Made by a program: the position numbers and the translations under genes. From Streptomyces peucetius (GTDB lineage Bacteria > Actinomycetota > Actinomycetes > Streptomycetales > Streptomycetaceae), in the NCBI RefSeq assembly GCF_025854275.1, contig NZ_CP107567.1:7874001-7938000 (forward strand): DNA of 64,000 bases, given 5' to 3'. A model generated the notes under the pieces. That model searched no databases, had not been told where the DNA came from, and worked only from the letters and a program-made list of their open reading frames with translations. Positions within the stretch are counted from its first letter, which is position 1. Every line of letters starts with the position of its first letter. Below are positions 38,391-46,919 of the stretch, in pieces.

Positions 38391-38438
38391 CCGCGGCCTC
38401 CCGGCCGGAGCGGTGACGCTCCGGCCGGGAGGCCGCGG
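38391..38438 (-). terminator. Perfect 22-bp stem-loop after the type II thioesterase gene
   Basis: Arms 38391-38412 and 38417-38438 pair without mismatch around a GTGA loop, 10 bp beyond the stop of the leftward thioesterase gene. With the stem-loop at 37922-37974 it insulates the two converging transcripts. Confidence 0.9.
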
Positions 38439-38448
38439 CCTGCCGGTG

Positions 38449-39204
38449 TCAGCGGACGAGCACCTCGCGGATGCGGCTGATCACGGACGGCGCGTGCTCG
38501 TTGAGATAGAAGTGGCCGCCGGAGTACTCGTGCAGGGTGAAGTCCCCCGAGGTGTGGCCCTCCCACGCATCGGCCTCCGCGCGGGTGACCTCCGGGTCGA
38601 CGTCGCCCGTCAGCACCGTGACCGGGCAGCGCAGCAGCGGCGTACCGGGACGCTTGCGGTAGGTCTCGGCGGCCTTGTAGTCGGCGCGGATCGCCGGCAG
38701 CAGGCTGCGCAGCAGCTCGTCGTCCTCGAGCAGCTCCGGGCTGGTGCCGCTGAGGGCCTTGATGGTGCCGAGCAGCGTCTCGTCGTCGCTGAGGTAGACG
38801 GCGTCGTTGTCCCGGTGGCAGGACGGCGCCCGCCGGCCGGAGGCGAACAGCATCACCGGCTCGACGCCTTCGGCCTCGAGTCGCAGTGCGACCTCGTAGG
38901 CGAGGGTGGCGCCCAGGCTGTGGCCGAAGAGCGCGAGCGGACGGTCCGTCGACGGCCGCAGTTCCTCGGCCAGGATGTCGGCGAGCTTGGATATGTCGTC
39001 GACCGGGGCCTCGGTACGGCGGTCCTGCCGGCCCGGGTACTGCACGGCCACCACGTCGACGGCCGGCGACAGCGCCCGGGACACGGGAAAGTAGTACGTG
39101 GCAGAGCCGCCCGCGTGCGGGAAGCACACCAGGCGGGTCGGGGCCGAGTCGGCCGGGTGGTAGCGCCGCAGCCAGGCGCCGGTGTTCGTGGTCGAGCCGC
39201 TCAT
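38449..39204 (-). CDS. Type II thioesterase of the polyketide cluster
   Basis: 251 residues from ATG at 39204 (preceded by AAGGAACGGA); an upstream extension of the frame is unlikely to be translated. It belongs to the alpha/beta-hydrolase TEII family: early LVCFPHAGGSATYY oxyanion region, nucleophile elbow GHSLG, Asp in LTGDVDPEV and a late GGHFYL histidine. Such enzymes remove aberrant acyl groups from stalled ACPs and clear non-decarboxylated loading errors. It is convergent with PKS gene 3, the last gene of the cluster on this side. Confidence 0.93.
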   Translation of the reverse strand: MSGSTTNTGAWLRRYHPADSAPTRLVCFPHAGGSATYYFPVSRALSPAVDVVAVQYPGRQDRRTEAPVDDISKLADILAEELRPSTDRPLALFGHSLGATLAYEVALRLEAEGVEPVMLFASGRRAPSCHRDNDAVYLSDDETLLGTIKALSGTSPELLEDDELLRSLLPAIRADYKAAETYRKRPGTPLLRCPVTVLTGDVDPEVTRAEADAWEGHTSGDFTLHEYSGGHFYLNEHAPSVISRIREVLVR

Positions 39205-39470
39205 CGTCTGTTCCGTTCCTTCATGTTCTCTTGGTCCGGATCTGCACGCACCCGCACGGCCGGCGCGCACACCCGGATCAACAGCCCCCGTCAACCCGGC
39301 GCCGAGCCGGGCTGACCACATGACAAAAACCATATAGCAAAGCCATTTTGGCGATCAGTGACCGGCGTGAATGTCCGACCCCGCCCCGGCGTGGGGCGCT
39401 GAACCGGCGGCCACCCGTGCGCCGCAGCGGACCGTGCCGCAGGGCATGGGCCGTCCTGTGCCGGCCCCGG

Positions 39471-40091
39471 TCAGCTCACGCTCTTCTCACCCGCGCTCTT
39501 CTCGCCGGCGCTGGCCTCCCACCTTCGCCCGATCGCCCGAAGCAGCGCCGGGTACACCCCCAGATGCCGGAAGGGCTCGATGAGCGCCATGTACCCGGCG
39601 CCGAGTACCCCGTTGGGCTTCACCAGGACCGTCATCTGGCCGCGGTAGCCGTCGGCGCCGTCCGGGACCCAGCCGACGTGCATCAGCGCGTGCACCGTCC
39701 GGTTGGCCATCTCGGCCACCCACTCGTCATGCGTCTGGTAGACGGACGTGAACGGCATCGCGCGCATGTCGGGCCCCCGGGGCCCCTCGAGCAGATCCGC
39801 CGGCAGCCGGTCCCGCAGGGTCCGCACCCGGCCGCCGTCGCCGACATCCGGCTTGTCCCAGCCGAGCAGCTTCCCGAGCCTCCAGCGGACGGCGAAGAGC
39901 ATGCGCGGCACAGGGGAGGACAGGTGCGACGCCTGCGCCGGGTCACCGGCCGTGAACTGGCGCACCAGTCGGTCGAGGTCGTCGGGACCGCCTGGCGTGG
40001 GCAGCGCCCACACGTCGTCGATCCGGAAGTCACCGGCGATCTCGTGGATGCGCCAGGGACGGGATGTGTGCGCGGTCTTAGGGAGTCTCAT
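39471..40091 (-). CDS. DUF2867-type protein
   Basis: 206 residues, ATG at 40091. It has the layout of the DUF2867 family: an N-terminal DVWALPTPG segment, a central RMLFAVRWRLGKLLGWD block, then the YQTHDEWVAEMANRTVHALMH region and a VKPNG / YMALIEPFRH stretch. Function in this family is unknown. The C-terminus ends in a duplicated SAGEKSAGEKS. It is transcribed divergently from a TetR-family regulator with paired operators between them, so it is probably that regulator's target. Confidence 0.8.
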   Translation of the reverse strand: MRLPKTAHTSRPWRIHEIAGDFRIDDVWALPTPGGPDDLDRLVRQFTAGDPAQASHLSSPVPRMLFAVRWRLGKLLGWDKPDVGDGGRVRTLRDRLPADLLEGPRGPDMRAMPFTSVYQTHDEWVAEMANRTVHALMHVGWVPDGADGYRGQMTVLVKPNGVLGAGYMALIEPFRHLGVYPALLRAIGRRWEASAGEKSAGEKSVS

Positions 40092-40106
40092 TGACCAGGC
40101 CCTTAT

Positions 40107-40124
40107 CTATACGATGCCGTACAG
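40107..40124. promoter_or_regulatory. Probable TetR operator O1 (imperfect)
   Basis: CTATACG-ATGC-CGTACAG: a 7-bp inverted repeat with one mismatch, 16 bp upstream of the DUF2867 start codon. It has the same half-site and spacing as the perfect copy at 40141-40158; the centres are 34 bp apart, close to three helical turns. Confidence 0.75.
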
Positions 40125-40140
40125 ATCAAGCTAGCACCGT

Positions 40141-40158
40141 CTATACGCCACCGTATAG
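40141..40158. promoter_or_regulatory. Probable TetR operator O2 (perfect)
   Basis: CTATACG-CCAC-CGTATAG is a perfect 7-bp inverted repeat with a 4-bp centre, 29 bp before the regulator's ATG. Position and symmetry fit autoregulation by the adjacent TetR-family protein. Confidence 0.82.
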
Positions 40159-40186
40159 AAAAGGAAAACGTGAGGGGCGACACATC

Positions 40187-40744
40187 ATGGGCGTGGTCCG
40201 TACGCCTCGCGGCAAATGGATCGAAGAGGGGCTGCGGGCGCTTGCCGCCGGCGGCCCGCAGGCTGTCCGGATCGAGCCGCTGGCGCAAGCACTCGGCGTC
40301 AGCAAGGGCGGCTTCTACGGGTACTTCGCCAACCGGGACGCGCTGCTCGCCGAGATGCTCGACACCTGGGAGCACGAAGTCACCGAGACCCTGATCGAGC
40401 AGATCGAAAGCGCTGGGGGAGACCCCAGGGCCAAGCTGGAGCGGCTGTTCACGACCACCCCGCCCGCCGACGAGCCGATCACGGGCGTCGCGGTCGACCT
40501 CGCGATCCGCGGCTGGGCCCGGCGCGACGAGGCGGTGGCGCAGCGGCTGCGACGCGCCGACAACCGGCGCATGGAGTACCTGCGCTCGCTGTTCGGCGCC
40601 TTCTGCCCCGACGAGGACGACGTCGAGGTCCGCTGCATGCTCGCCTTCTCACTGCGCATCGGCAACCACTTCATCGCCGCCGACCACGGCGGTCACACCC
40701 GCGCGGAGGTCATGGAGCTGACCAGAGGATGGCTGCTGAGATAG
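40187..40744 (+). CDS. TetR-family transcriptional regulator
   Basis: 185 residues from ATG at 40187, with GAGGGG nine bases upstream. Starting at the TTG at 40091 would run through both operators and add 32 unlikely residues. The N-terminal helix-turn-helix is clear: AVRIEPLAQALGVSKGGFYGYF, with the usual ANRDALLAEML after it. The C-terminal domain, including a GWARRDEAVAQRLRRAD region, is of the ligand-binding type; the ligand is unknown. It probably represses itself and the divergent DUF2867 gene through the two inverted repeats. Nothing in the sequence links it to the PKS genes. Confidence 0.93.
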   Translation: MGVVRTPRGKWIEEGLRALAAGGPQAVRIEPLAQALGVSKGGFYGYFANRDALLAEMLDTWEHEVTETLIEQIESAGGDPRAKLERLFTTTPPADEPITGVAVDLAIRGWARRDEAVAQRLRRADNRRMEYLRSLFGAFCPDEDDVEVRCMLAFSLRIGNHFIAADHGGHTRAEVMELTRGWLLR

Positions 40745-41947
40745 CCGGTGCCCGCTGCCGCGTACAGCCACAAGCGGACCTTGACCGGGCCGGGGGCGGC
40801 ACAGCGACGCGACGTCACTGAGCAAGCCCCCGCAGAGGGCCCGACCGTGCCGCACTCGTCCCCCGCAGCCGCCCTCACCGCCCCCGGTGCCCGCCGCCGT
40901 CGCGCGCGCGGGCTGTGCCGGAGCGCACACCGCGGATCAGCCCCTGCCGCCAGGCGCTGCTGCTCCGCGCCCGTCAGATGGCCTCGACTGCCCGGACGGC
41001 GTCCGCTCGCTCAACCATGCGGTCAGCATCCCCCACACCCGATGAGCGGGGCCGTGGAGCTACCAGCGCTGGGCAGGAGGTGCTGTTCTTGCCGCCGCCG
41101 GCTGACCGACACAGGTGACGGGGCGCGCGGGTGCTGGGCCCGCCAGGCGCGGCACCGTGCGGGCGGTCGGCGTCCGTGACGAGGATCGTCGAGGAGTTCG
41201 GTTGCGTGTGCCGCTGACCGGTGCCGTGCGGGTCCAGAACGGTTCGAAGCCCGTCTCGCGCGGTCCGGTTGCGATGTGCCGGGTTGGTGTCAGTGGAGGG
41301 GTGACAGTGACGGTACGTCAGGTCTGGATGTTTCCGCTGGTCGGGCGTTGAGTGAGGGCGTGGTCACTGTCGTGGGGCGGTGCATGCGACGGCCACGGCT
41401 TTCATGGGGCGGTACACCCCACTCCGGTCCGCTGTCCCGGGAACGCACTTCTGATCCTTCGGTGGCCGCGCGGCCGCACCGTGGTGGGTGGTGGTGTCCG
41501 CGGCGGAAGGGCGTGGGGTGGGCGAGCCGGGCCTATGGGGTGAGGTCACGGCGGGGGCAACACACCGACGTCTTGCCGGTGCTCAGCCGACAGCTCATCA
41601 AGATGAGCGAGATCGCCCGGCGCAAGCATCGTTATGTGCAGTGCTCCTTTGCCTGCTTCTGCGTGGGAGCGTTCATCGTGTTCATCGCAGGCGTCGCGCC
41701 TGACCGCCCACAGCGACGGGCCGCACGGAGCCTTCCGTGCAGCCCGTCGCTGCTGCCCCCAGACGTTCACCGGCCCAAGAGGTGCGCGGTGCTGACTCTC
41801 ATTCCGGCGACCCGGGCATTCTCAGGAGGGCGTGCAGACGCTTCTCAACCCGCGCCAACAAAGCCCCCGCTCAGCACGGATCGGAGCCGACTCCGACATG
41901 AGTCGGCACCAGGGCAACGGAGCGGAGTCAGCAGGTGGTGGACGCCG
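40745..41947. other. 1.2-kb region without a confident gene
   Basis: Reading frames here are short or have composition unlike real Streptomyces genes. A hydrophobic stretch encoded near 41640-41700 (plus strand, CVGAFIVFIAGV) could be a relic of a small membrane protein. A strong stem-loop lies at 41711-41752. I could identify no family. Confidence 0.5.
41711..41752 (+). terminator. 18-bp stem-loop
   Basis: Arms 41711-41728 and 41735-41752 pair with a single mismatch around a 6-base loop (AGCCTT). It looks like a transcription terminator although no convincing gene ends just before it, so it may mark a lost gene. Confidence 0.6.
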
Positions 41948-42127
41948 TCAGCGCCCGTCGGCCGCCTTGCGCTGGAAGTACCAGGCCACGGCGAAGCTGA
42001 CTGTGGCGCTCCAGAACAGGGGTGCGCCGTAGGCGCGGTCGACGGTGGCGGTGAAGACGGTGCCGATGACTGCCTGGAGCGTGGCGAGGAGAGCGAAGGC
42101 GGTGGCTGCGCGGCGGTTGACGGACAT
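41948..42127 (-). CDS. Small two-helix membrane protein
   Basis: 59 residues from ATG at 42127, with GGAG seven bases upstream. Two hydrophobic segments (ATAFALLATLQAVIGTVF and APLFWSATVSFAVAWYF) are joined by a short polar loop; the C-terminus is basic (QRKAADGR). It has good Streptomyces codon bias and a strong ribosome site, so it is likely real although short. No family recognised. It sits alone in eroded DNA. Confidence 0.7.
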   Translation of the reverse strand: MSVNRRAATAFALLATLQAVIGTVFTATVDRAYGAPLFWSATVSFAVAWYFQRKAADGR

Positions 42128-42139
42128 GGGGCTTCTCCA

Positions 42140-42482
42140 TCTTCCGCCCCCTCGGCGATCACCTCGACGGACTATCCGACGGGCCAGTGGGTCAAGGGCG
42201 CGGGCCAGCCCGGCACGTTCACGGTCACCCCGCCGACGGCTGACCACAACTGGCTGGAATGGTCGCTGGACGGCGTGTCCTGGACCAAGGTCGCCACCAG
42301 CGGCTCCACCGCCGACAAGGCCATCTCCGTCACCCCGCCGAACGACGGCACCCACACCCTCCAGGTGCGCGCGGTCGACAAGGCCGACAACAGTCCGAGG
42401 CGATCAACTACACCTTCCACGCGGGTCCCGGCGGCTTCGTCCAGCCGAACGCGGGCGAGCGCACCGTGCGCCGCCTGCCTTT
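42140..42482 (+). pseudogene. Fragment of an Ig-like/RHS-type secreted protein, frameshifted
   Basis: The plus strand encodes STDYPTGQWVKGAGQPGTF, then WLEWSLDGVSWTKVATSG and HTLQVRAVDKADN, the pattern of Ig-like repeats in large Streptomyces DNRLRE/RHS extracellular proteins. At about 42392 the frame breaks: the next residues (SEAINYTFHAGPGGFVQPN) continue one frame over, as expected if one base of an AAG codon was lost. Both ends of the parent gene are missing. A non-functional relic. Confidence 0.75.
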
Positions 42483-42600
42483 GAAGTACAGCGTGACGGG
42501 CTCCACCGGTGATCCTGCGGGGTCCATCAGGCGGTGCGGCTCCCACGGATCACCCGTCTCGTGCAGCTTGCCGATCTCGGGCAGCACGAACGCGGCTGAG
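42483..42600 (-). pseudogene. Fragment of a phage-type integrase N-terminus
   Basis: The minus strand encodes AAFVLPEIGKLHETGDPWE, followed by PHRLMDPAGSPVEPVTLYF, resembling the N-terminus of tyrosine recombinases found in Streptomyces elements. The rest of the gene is absent: the frame runs straight into the relic at 42140-42482. No start codon is retained. Confidence 0.5.
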
Positions 42601-42771
42601 TCCGTCTCGGGACTGCTTGGTGCAAGTATGCGGGGAAGCTAGCAGACAAGTCTGTGACCTGTGAAAACTTCGCACTTGGTTCGGTCAACACGCCTTCCGC
42701 TTCGACTTTGCCTGGCACCACGGCTGGGAGACGGTTGCCGTCCTGATCGCCACCAGCAACGCGACCGCCCG

Positions 42772-43053
42772 GTGACCGGCCGCTCCCGCGCCCGCCTGGG
42801 CCGCGTCCGCGCCTTGCTCGGCATCGCCCAGCTCGCCCTCCAGCAGGTCGGGGGCCATCTGAACGCCGACGACGTCGACGCCCGCGCGCTCGCCGCGATC
42901 CTGGGCGAGTTCCAGGAGGACATCGACATGCCGGGTGGCCTCTTTCCGATGCTCGCGCAGCTGGTCAGCGCCGCCGCCCGCGGACACCGCAGAGCCCGGC
43001 TGCGCCGGGCGCGTGGCACAACGCTGCCTGGCCATGACTCAGGAGCTGCGTGA
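42772..43053 (+). CDS. Hypothetical small protein
   Basis: 93 residues from a GTG at 42772 that overlaps the stop of an upstream reading frame (GTGA); that frame has a protein-like tail (FAWHHGWETVAVLIATSNATAR). The protein is helical and Arg-rich at both ends, with a central RALLGIAQLALQQVGGHLN and a FQEDIDMPGGLFPMLAQLV stretch. It overlaps the broken hemerythrin-like gene by 20 bp. No family recognised; it may itself be a truncated relic. Confidence 0.35.
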   Translation: MTGRSRARLGRVRALLGIAQLALQQVGGHLNADDVDARALAAILGEFQEDIDMPGGLFPMLAQLVSAAARGHRRARLRRARGTTLPGHDSGAA

Positions 43054-43591
43054 ACACGCCGAGCATGAGGACCGCTGCATCCACCCGCTGCTGCGGGAGC
43101 GGGTGGATGCAGCCGACGCCCTCGACACCGAGCACGTGCGCCTTGATGCGGCACTCGCCGCACTGGACGACCGGGCGCGCCGACTGCCGACGACGCCCGC
43201 AGCGTCGCTGTTGGACGCGCGGCACGGCCTCTATCTGGCCGTGAACGAGCTCATCAGCGCCTACTTGGGCCACCTGCATGCGGAGGAGACCGTGGCGATG
43301 CCCGCCCTGTGGAAGGGGTGCGGCGACGCCGAGCTCGCCACGGTCTTTTCCGCCTTCAAGGCGTCCCGCACTCCCGAGGAGGCCCTCACCGACCTTGCCG
43401 TCCCTGCCGCCCGCCGTCCGGGCGTTCATCGTGCGCGCCACACTGGAAGCCGGGCCGCATGACGACGCGGGCCGGTCCTGGCCGCCGTCTCCACCACACT
43501 CGATCCCCGCAGCCGCAGCCGGCTCTACGACGACCTGGGAGCGCCGGAGGCGTGGGCACTCACGGCCGGCGAGCGCGAACAGGACCCCTGA
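43034..43591 (+). pseudogene. Hemerythrin-like (HHE) domain protein, frameshifted
   Basis: From ATG 43034 the frame encodes ELREHAEHEDRCIHPLL, TEHVRLDAALAAL and YLGHLHAEETVAMPALW, the His/Glu spacing of hemerythrin-like HHE domains, then AFKASRTPEEALTDLA. The homologous C-terminus continues in a second frame (AVRAFIVRATLEAGPHDDAGR, shift near 43405) and in a third (VLAAVSTTLDPRSRSRLYDD, shift near 43473, apparently a lost G), ending with TGA at 43589-43591. Two frameshifts in 190 bp indicate a pseudogene unless they are assembly errors. Confidence 0.75.
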
Positions 43592-43771
43592 CGCCACATC
43601 CCGCAGCAGTCCGCCTCACCCGGCCGGTGGCTGGTGGACGGCGCCGGCCGGGGGAGCGGGCGAGGTGCCGAGCCACTGCGGCCTGCTTCCTGGCCGTGAG
43701 CGTCCCTGTGCAGGTGCACGGCCAAGGAGCACGGCGGCGAACGCCGGGACCCGCCGGGAACGTCCCGGGTG

Positions 43772-44812
43772 TCAGGTCATCAGCAGCAGCCGCGTGTGCG
43801 GTACGAGCTTCCGGTTCACACTGGTGCTCTGCACGAAAATGGTGAAGTCGTCGTTGTGGTCCGGCTTGACGCGCGCTTCCGCGTCCGGCAGGCCGAGGAG
43901 GGCCCGGGCCTCCGGCCCGGAGTACACCCGGTCCGTCTTCTTCTCGAGCACCGCGATCTTCTTCCGGGCCTGGATCCTCTCCGACTTGCTCAGCTGGTAG
44001 AACGCGCAACCGGTTCGGTACGTGTGTCCGCACTCGACGACCCAGTCGCGGATCGCTGCGTCACGGGCCACCGGAATCAGCTGGTACTCCGACGGATTCA
44101 CCGGGGTGAGACCGGCTGCCTTGATGGTGTCCTTGTTGACCGTCTCCGCACCCGTGGAGAACACCGCCCGCGATCCCCGGATGCCCCGGGAACGGCCCAC
44201 CATGAACTTCTCGGTGGCCTGCCGGATGACCTGCCCGGCCTCCTCCAGACCCTGCGTGCTCGTGGCGTCCCAGATGGCGATGTTGTCCTTCGGGAAACCG
44301 CACTGCATGGCCTCGCGCCTGCCCATCTGGTCCGGCACAAGGACGGCCAGCGTCCAGTTGTCCTCCTGAGTGTCGATCATCCCGGCCACGGCCTCGACCA
44401 GTTCCCGCGGATCCCTGGCAGGCGCATCCGGGCAGCGATGACTCGCGTTCTCCTGCCCGTCGGTCAGTATGAACGTCAGGAAGCTGTGGTCGCCGTACAG
44501 TTGGGCCGTCTGCGCCAGCTCCCGCTGCGACTTCAACGCCGCCGCCAGCAGAGCCGTCATCCCACCGACCCGGTACAGCTGCTTCAGGGACGGCATCCGC
44601 AGCACGTCCTTGTCGTAGATGACGCACTCCACCTTGTCGGCGAAGACGTACACCGTGACGCGGGTCTCCTGGTCCAGTTCCCTCGACCGGCGGGCAAGGT
44701 ATTCGATCTGCTGGTCGGCCACTTCGACGACCTTGCCGCTCAGGCGCGACATCGACGAACTGGCATCCAGCACAAGAGCAACGTGGTTGATGTAGTTCTG
44801 GGTTCCGGACAT
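43772..44812 (-). CDS. von Willebrand factor A (VWA) domain protein
   Basis: 346 residues from ATG at 44812, preceded by GGGGGAG. The N-terminal half is a VWA fold with a complete metal-ion-dependent adhesion site: DASSS near residue 16, the threonine in GGMTALL and the aspartate in ILTDGQEN. There is no signal peptide or membrane helix, so it is cytoplasmic. The C-terminal 130 residues (from about DWVVECGHTYRTGCAFYQLSK) form an unrecognised domain with a basic helical stretch. VWA proteins often pair with AAA+, kinase or NTPase modules; here the NTPase is the divergent WD40 protein at 47725. It lies 164 bp downstream of two coupled membrane-protein genes and may share their transcript. Confidence 0.9.
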   Translation of the reverse strand: MSGTQNYINHVALVLDASSSMSRLSGKVVEVADQQIEYLARRSRELDQETRVTVYVFADKVECVIYDKDVLRMPSLKQLYRVGGMTALLAAALKSQRELAQTAQLYGDHSFLTFILTDGQENASHRCPDAPARDPRELVEAVAGMIDTQEDNWTLAVLVPDQMGRREAMQCGFPKDNIAIWDATSTQGLEEAGQVIRQATEKFMVGRSRGIRGSRAVFSTGAETVNKDTIKAAGLTPVNPSEYQLIPVARDAAIRDWVVECGHTYRTGCAFYQLSKSERIQARKKIAVLEKKTDRVYSGPEARALLGLPDAEARVKPDHNDDFTIFVQSTSVNRKLVPHTRLLLMT

Positions 44813-44976
44813 GATCAGCTCCCCCTCTTTCCCGGCTTGATGCTCTTACCTTCTCACCCACCACTGACAATCGATCTCCGCTCCCGGGCCCGGTGAAGAG
44901 CCCACCCCACCAGGGGCGCAGCCGGGCCGCCCCGGCCCGGGAGCACGCCCGGGGCCGGCCGTAAGCGGGCCTGCGG

Positions 44977-46416
44977 TCATCGTCCGACGACCGGCCGGAA
45001 GGCGTCGCGCACACCGGACTTGGCGGTGGCGACCAGCTGGTCGCCCGGCCCCAGGTCGTACATGTAGTACTCGTAGTGCAGGACGTCGGGGCAGCTTCGG
45101 CCGCTGATCTGCACCGAGCGCGGGTCGACGCGCTTGCCGGTGCGCAGCTCGTACACCTTCAGCGGGATCCTGACCTTGTGGAAGGTCACCTGGTGGGGGA
45201 GGTACCGGGACTTCTTGTTCTCGTAGGAGCACGTCTCGACGGCCGTTCCGTTCTCCGCCGTGTCCGCGCACACCACGAGCGCGGCCCTGGCCGCATCGCC
45301 GGTGCGCCAGGCGCCGGGGAGCTGGGCGGTGTACTCGGTGTCGCCGAGGAACAGCGCGCGGTTGGACCCCTTGCGGACGGGCGGGGCACCGCTGTACTTG
45401 GCGGGCGTGTCGCAGTAGCCGGACTCCGCGTCCGACGCGTCCTCGACCAGGCGGCGTACGGTGTCCAGCTCGATGGCGAGGGTGGCCTTCCGCACGCCGC
45501 TGCGTGCCTCGCCCGTGCGCGAGTCGTGCGGGTACACGTCAAGGACGTGCTGGTAACGCGCCCGTGCCTGCTGCCAGTCGTCCTTGCCCATCAGCTGGTC
45601 GCCGCATCCGGCCAGTGCCGCGGGTTCCGTACGCGCCGCGGTGCCGGCGGACCGGTCCAGTACGTCACGGGTGGGTTCGCGGTCGCGGAGCCAGCCGGTG
45701 ATGTCGGCGGTGTCGCAGGGGTCCTCGGTGGGCAAACCGGCGAGGAAGGTGTCCAGGACCGCCCTGACGGTCTGTTCGTTGCCGGGCTCGCCCAGAACAC
45801 CGGCGAGGATGCCGAAACCCCGCTCCAGCTCCTCGATCTCCCCGCCTTGTCCGGCGGCGGCCAGCGTGGACGCGGCCCGCTCCAGCCGGTGGCACGCCTC
45901 CACCACCGCGTCGCCGGGTTCGACCACCGGTGCGCCCGCCAGGCGGTGGCCGGCCCACACCTCGCCCTGCGCGGCCACGGCCGCCCGGCAGTCGCCGGCC
46001 TCGCGGGCCTCGTTCACGCGGTCCTCGATCCCGTACGCGTCGAAGCGCAGCAGCACGGCGGTCAGCAGCACCGCGACCGTGACGGCGAGTGCGCCCGCGC
46101 GCTGCCCGCGCCGTACGAGGTGCTCCGCGCGCCGGCGTGCCAGGAACCAGCCGTGGACGACACCGGCCGCCCACCACAGGAGCAGCAGGATCTCGCACCA
46201 GGTCGCGGCGGTCGAGGCGGTGAGGTTGAGGAGCATGCCCGTGCCGAGCACGGCGATCGCGGCCCCCCGTCGGTGCCCCAGCAGCAGATAACCGATGCCG
46301 AACAGCGAGGCGTTGCCGAGTGCCACTGCCACCGGGTCGCACGGCGCCGCGCTCCCGGGTGGCTCGGGGGGCTCCGGCGGCCGGTACGGGTCGGGTTCGT
46401 ACGTCGGGTAGGTCAT
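44977..46416 (-). CDS. Membrane protein with large extracytoplasmic domain
   Basis: 479 residues; ATG at 46416 overlaps the stop of the upstream gene (ATGA). The N-terminus is Pro/Tyr-rich (TYEPDPYRPPEPPEPP), followed by three hydrophobic segments to about residue 100 and a fourth near 120. The remaining 350 residues are soluble, include a TPR-like helical region (KDDWQQARARYQHVLDVYPHD), and contain at least six cysteines in the distal part. Because the helices precede it, this part probably faces outside. No family recognised. Coupling to the small membrane protein suggests one complex. Confidence 0.82.
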   Translation of the reverse strand: MTYPTYEPDPYRPPEPPEPPGSAAPCDPVAVALGNASLFGIGYLLLGHRRGAAIAVLGTGMLLNLTASTAATWCEILLLLWWAAGVVHGWFLARRRAEHLVRRGQRAGALAVTVAVLLTAVLLRFDAYGIEDRVNEAREAGDCRAAVAAQGEVWAGHRLAGAPVVEPGDAVVEACHRLERAASTLAAAGQGGEIEELERGFGILAGVLGEPGNEQTVRAVLDTFLAGLPTEDPCDTADITGWLRDREPTRDVLDRSAGTAARTEPAALAGCGDQLMGKDDWQQARARYQHVLDVYPHDSRTGEARSGVRKATLAIELDTVRRLVEDASDAESGYCDTPAKYSGAPPVRKGSNRALFLGDTEYTAQLPGAWRTGDAARAALVVCADTAENGTAVETCSYENKKSRYLPHQVTFHKVRIPLKVYELRTGKRVDPRSVQISGRSCPDVLHYEYYMYDLGPGDQLVATAKSGVRDAFRPVVGR

Positions 46417-46913
46417 GCCGGGAACCCCGGACGTGAAGTGGCCGCCGGGGCGCGTACGGAGAAGAATTGGCGGCCGGTCTCGCCGCTCACCGTCCACAGG
46501 GCCGCCACGTCGACGCAGGCGACTACGAACACCCCGAGGCCCGGTGCCCCGGCGGCCAGCGAGCCGATGAAGGCGAAGACCGTCCCCAGCGCCGCGAGGG
46601 ACAGGCACACGATGAGCACCACACGCACCCAGACGCGGCGCTTGCGCGCCAGTACGACGCACAGGATTTGGAGCGCCGCCAGCCCCCAGCAGAACAGCGC
46701 CAGGAACCAGGCCATGCCCATCGGCATGAGCAGGTCCTGCCCGTGCTCCTGCTTGCTCTGGTTCTCGTCGAGGACCGCCCAGCCGCCGAAGACGGCGCCC
46801 AGCGCGTGCACGGTGACGATCACCAGAACGAAGATGAGGACCCCGGGCATGCGCGCCGCCTGGGGCGGGCCGGACGCACTGGGCGGACCGAGTGGATTCG
46901 CGGAGCTCTGCAT
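46413..46913 (-). CDS. Small multi-helix membrane protein
   Basis: 166 residues, ATG at 46913. A Pro/Ser-rich start is followed by four hydrophobic segments (GVLIFVLVIVTVHALGAVF, GMAWFLALFCWGLAALQIL, VWVRVVLIVCLSLAALGTVF and GLGVFVVACVDVAALW). It shares an ATGA overlap with the 479-residue membrane protein and starts 6 bp after the upstream fragment at 46920. No family recognised. Confidence 0.82.
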   Translation of the reverse strand: MQSSANPLGPPSASGPPQAARMPGVLIFVLVIVTVHALGAVFGGWAVLDENQSKQEHGQDLLMPMGMAWFLALFCWGLAALQILCVVLARKRRVWVRVVLIVCLSLAALGTVFAFIGSLAAGAPGLGVFVVACVDVAALWTVSGETGRQFFSVRAPAATSRPGFPA

Positions 46914-46919
46914 GACGGA

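Noticed and set aside
38131..39315. 394-residue plus-strand frame over the type II thioesterase
   Set aside because: It is the antisense of a clear thioesterase gene and has no coding signature.
40091..40186. TTG at 40091 as start of the TetR regulator
   Set aside because: It would translate through both operators and overlap the divergent gene's start; ATG at 40187 has a good ribosome site and begins at the usual distance from the helix-turn-helix.
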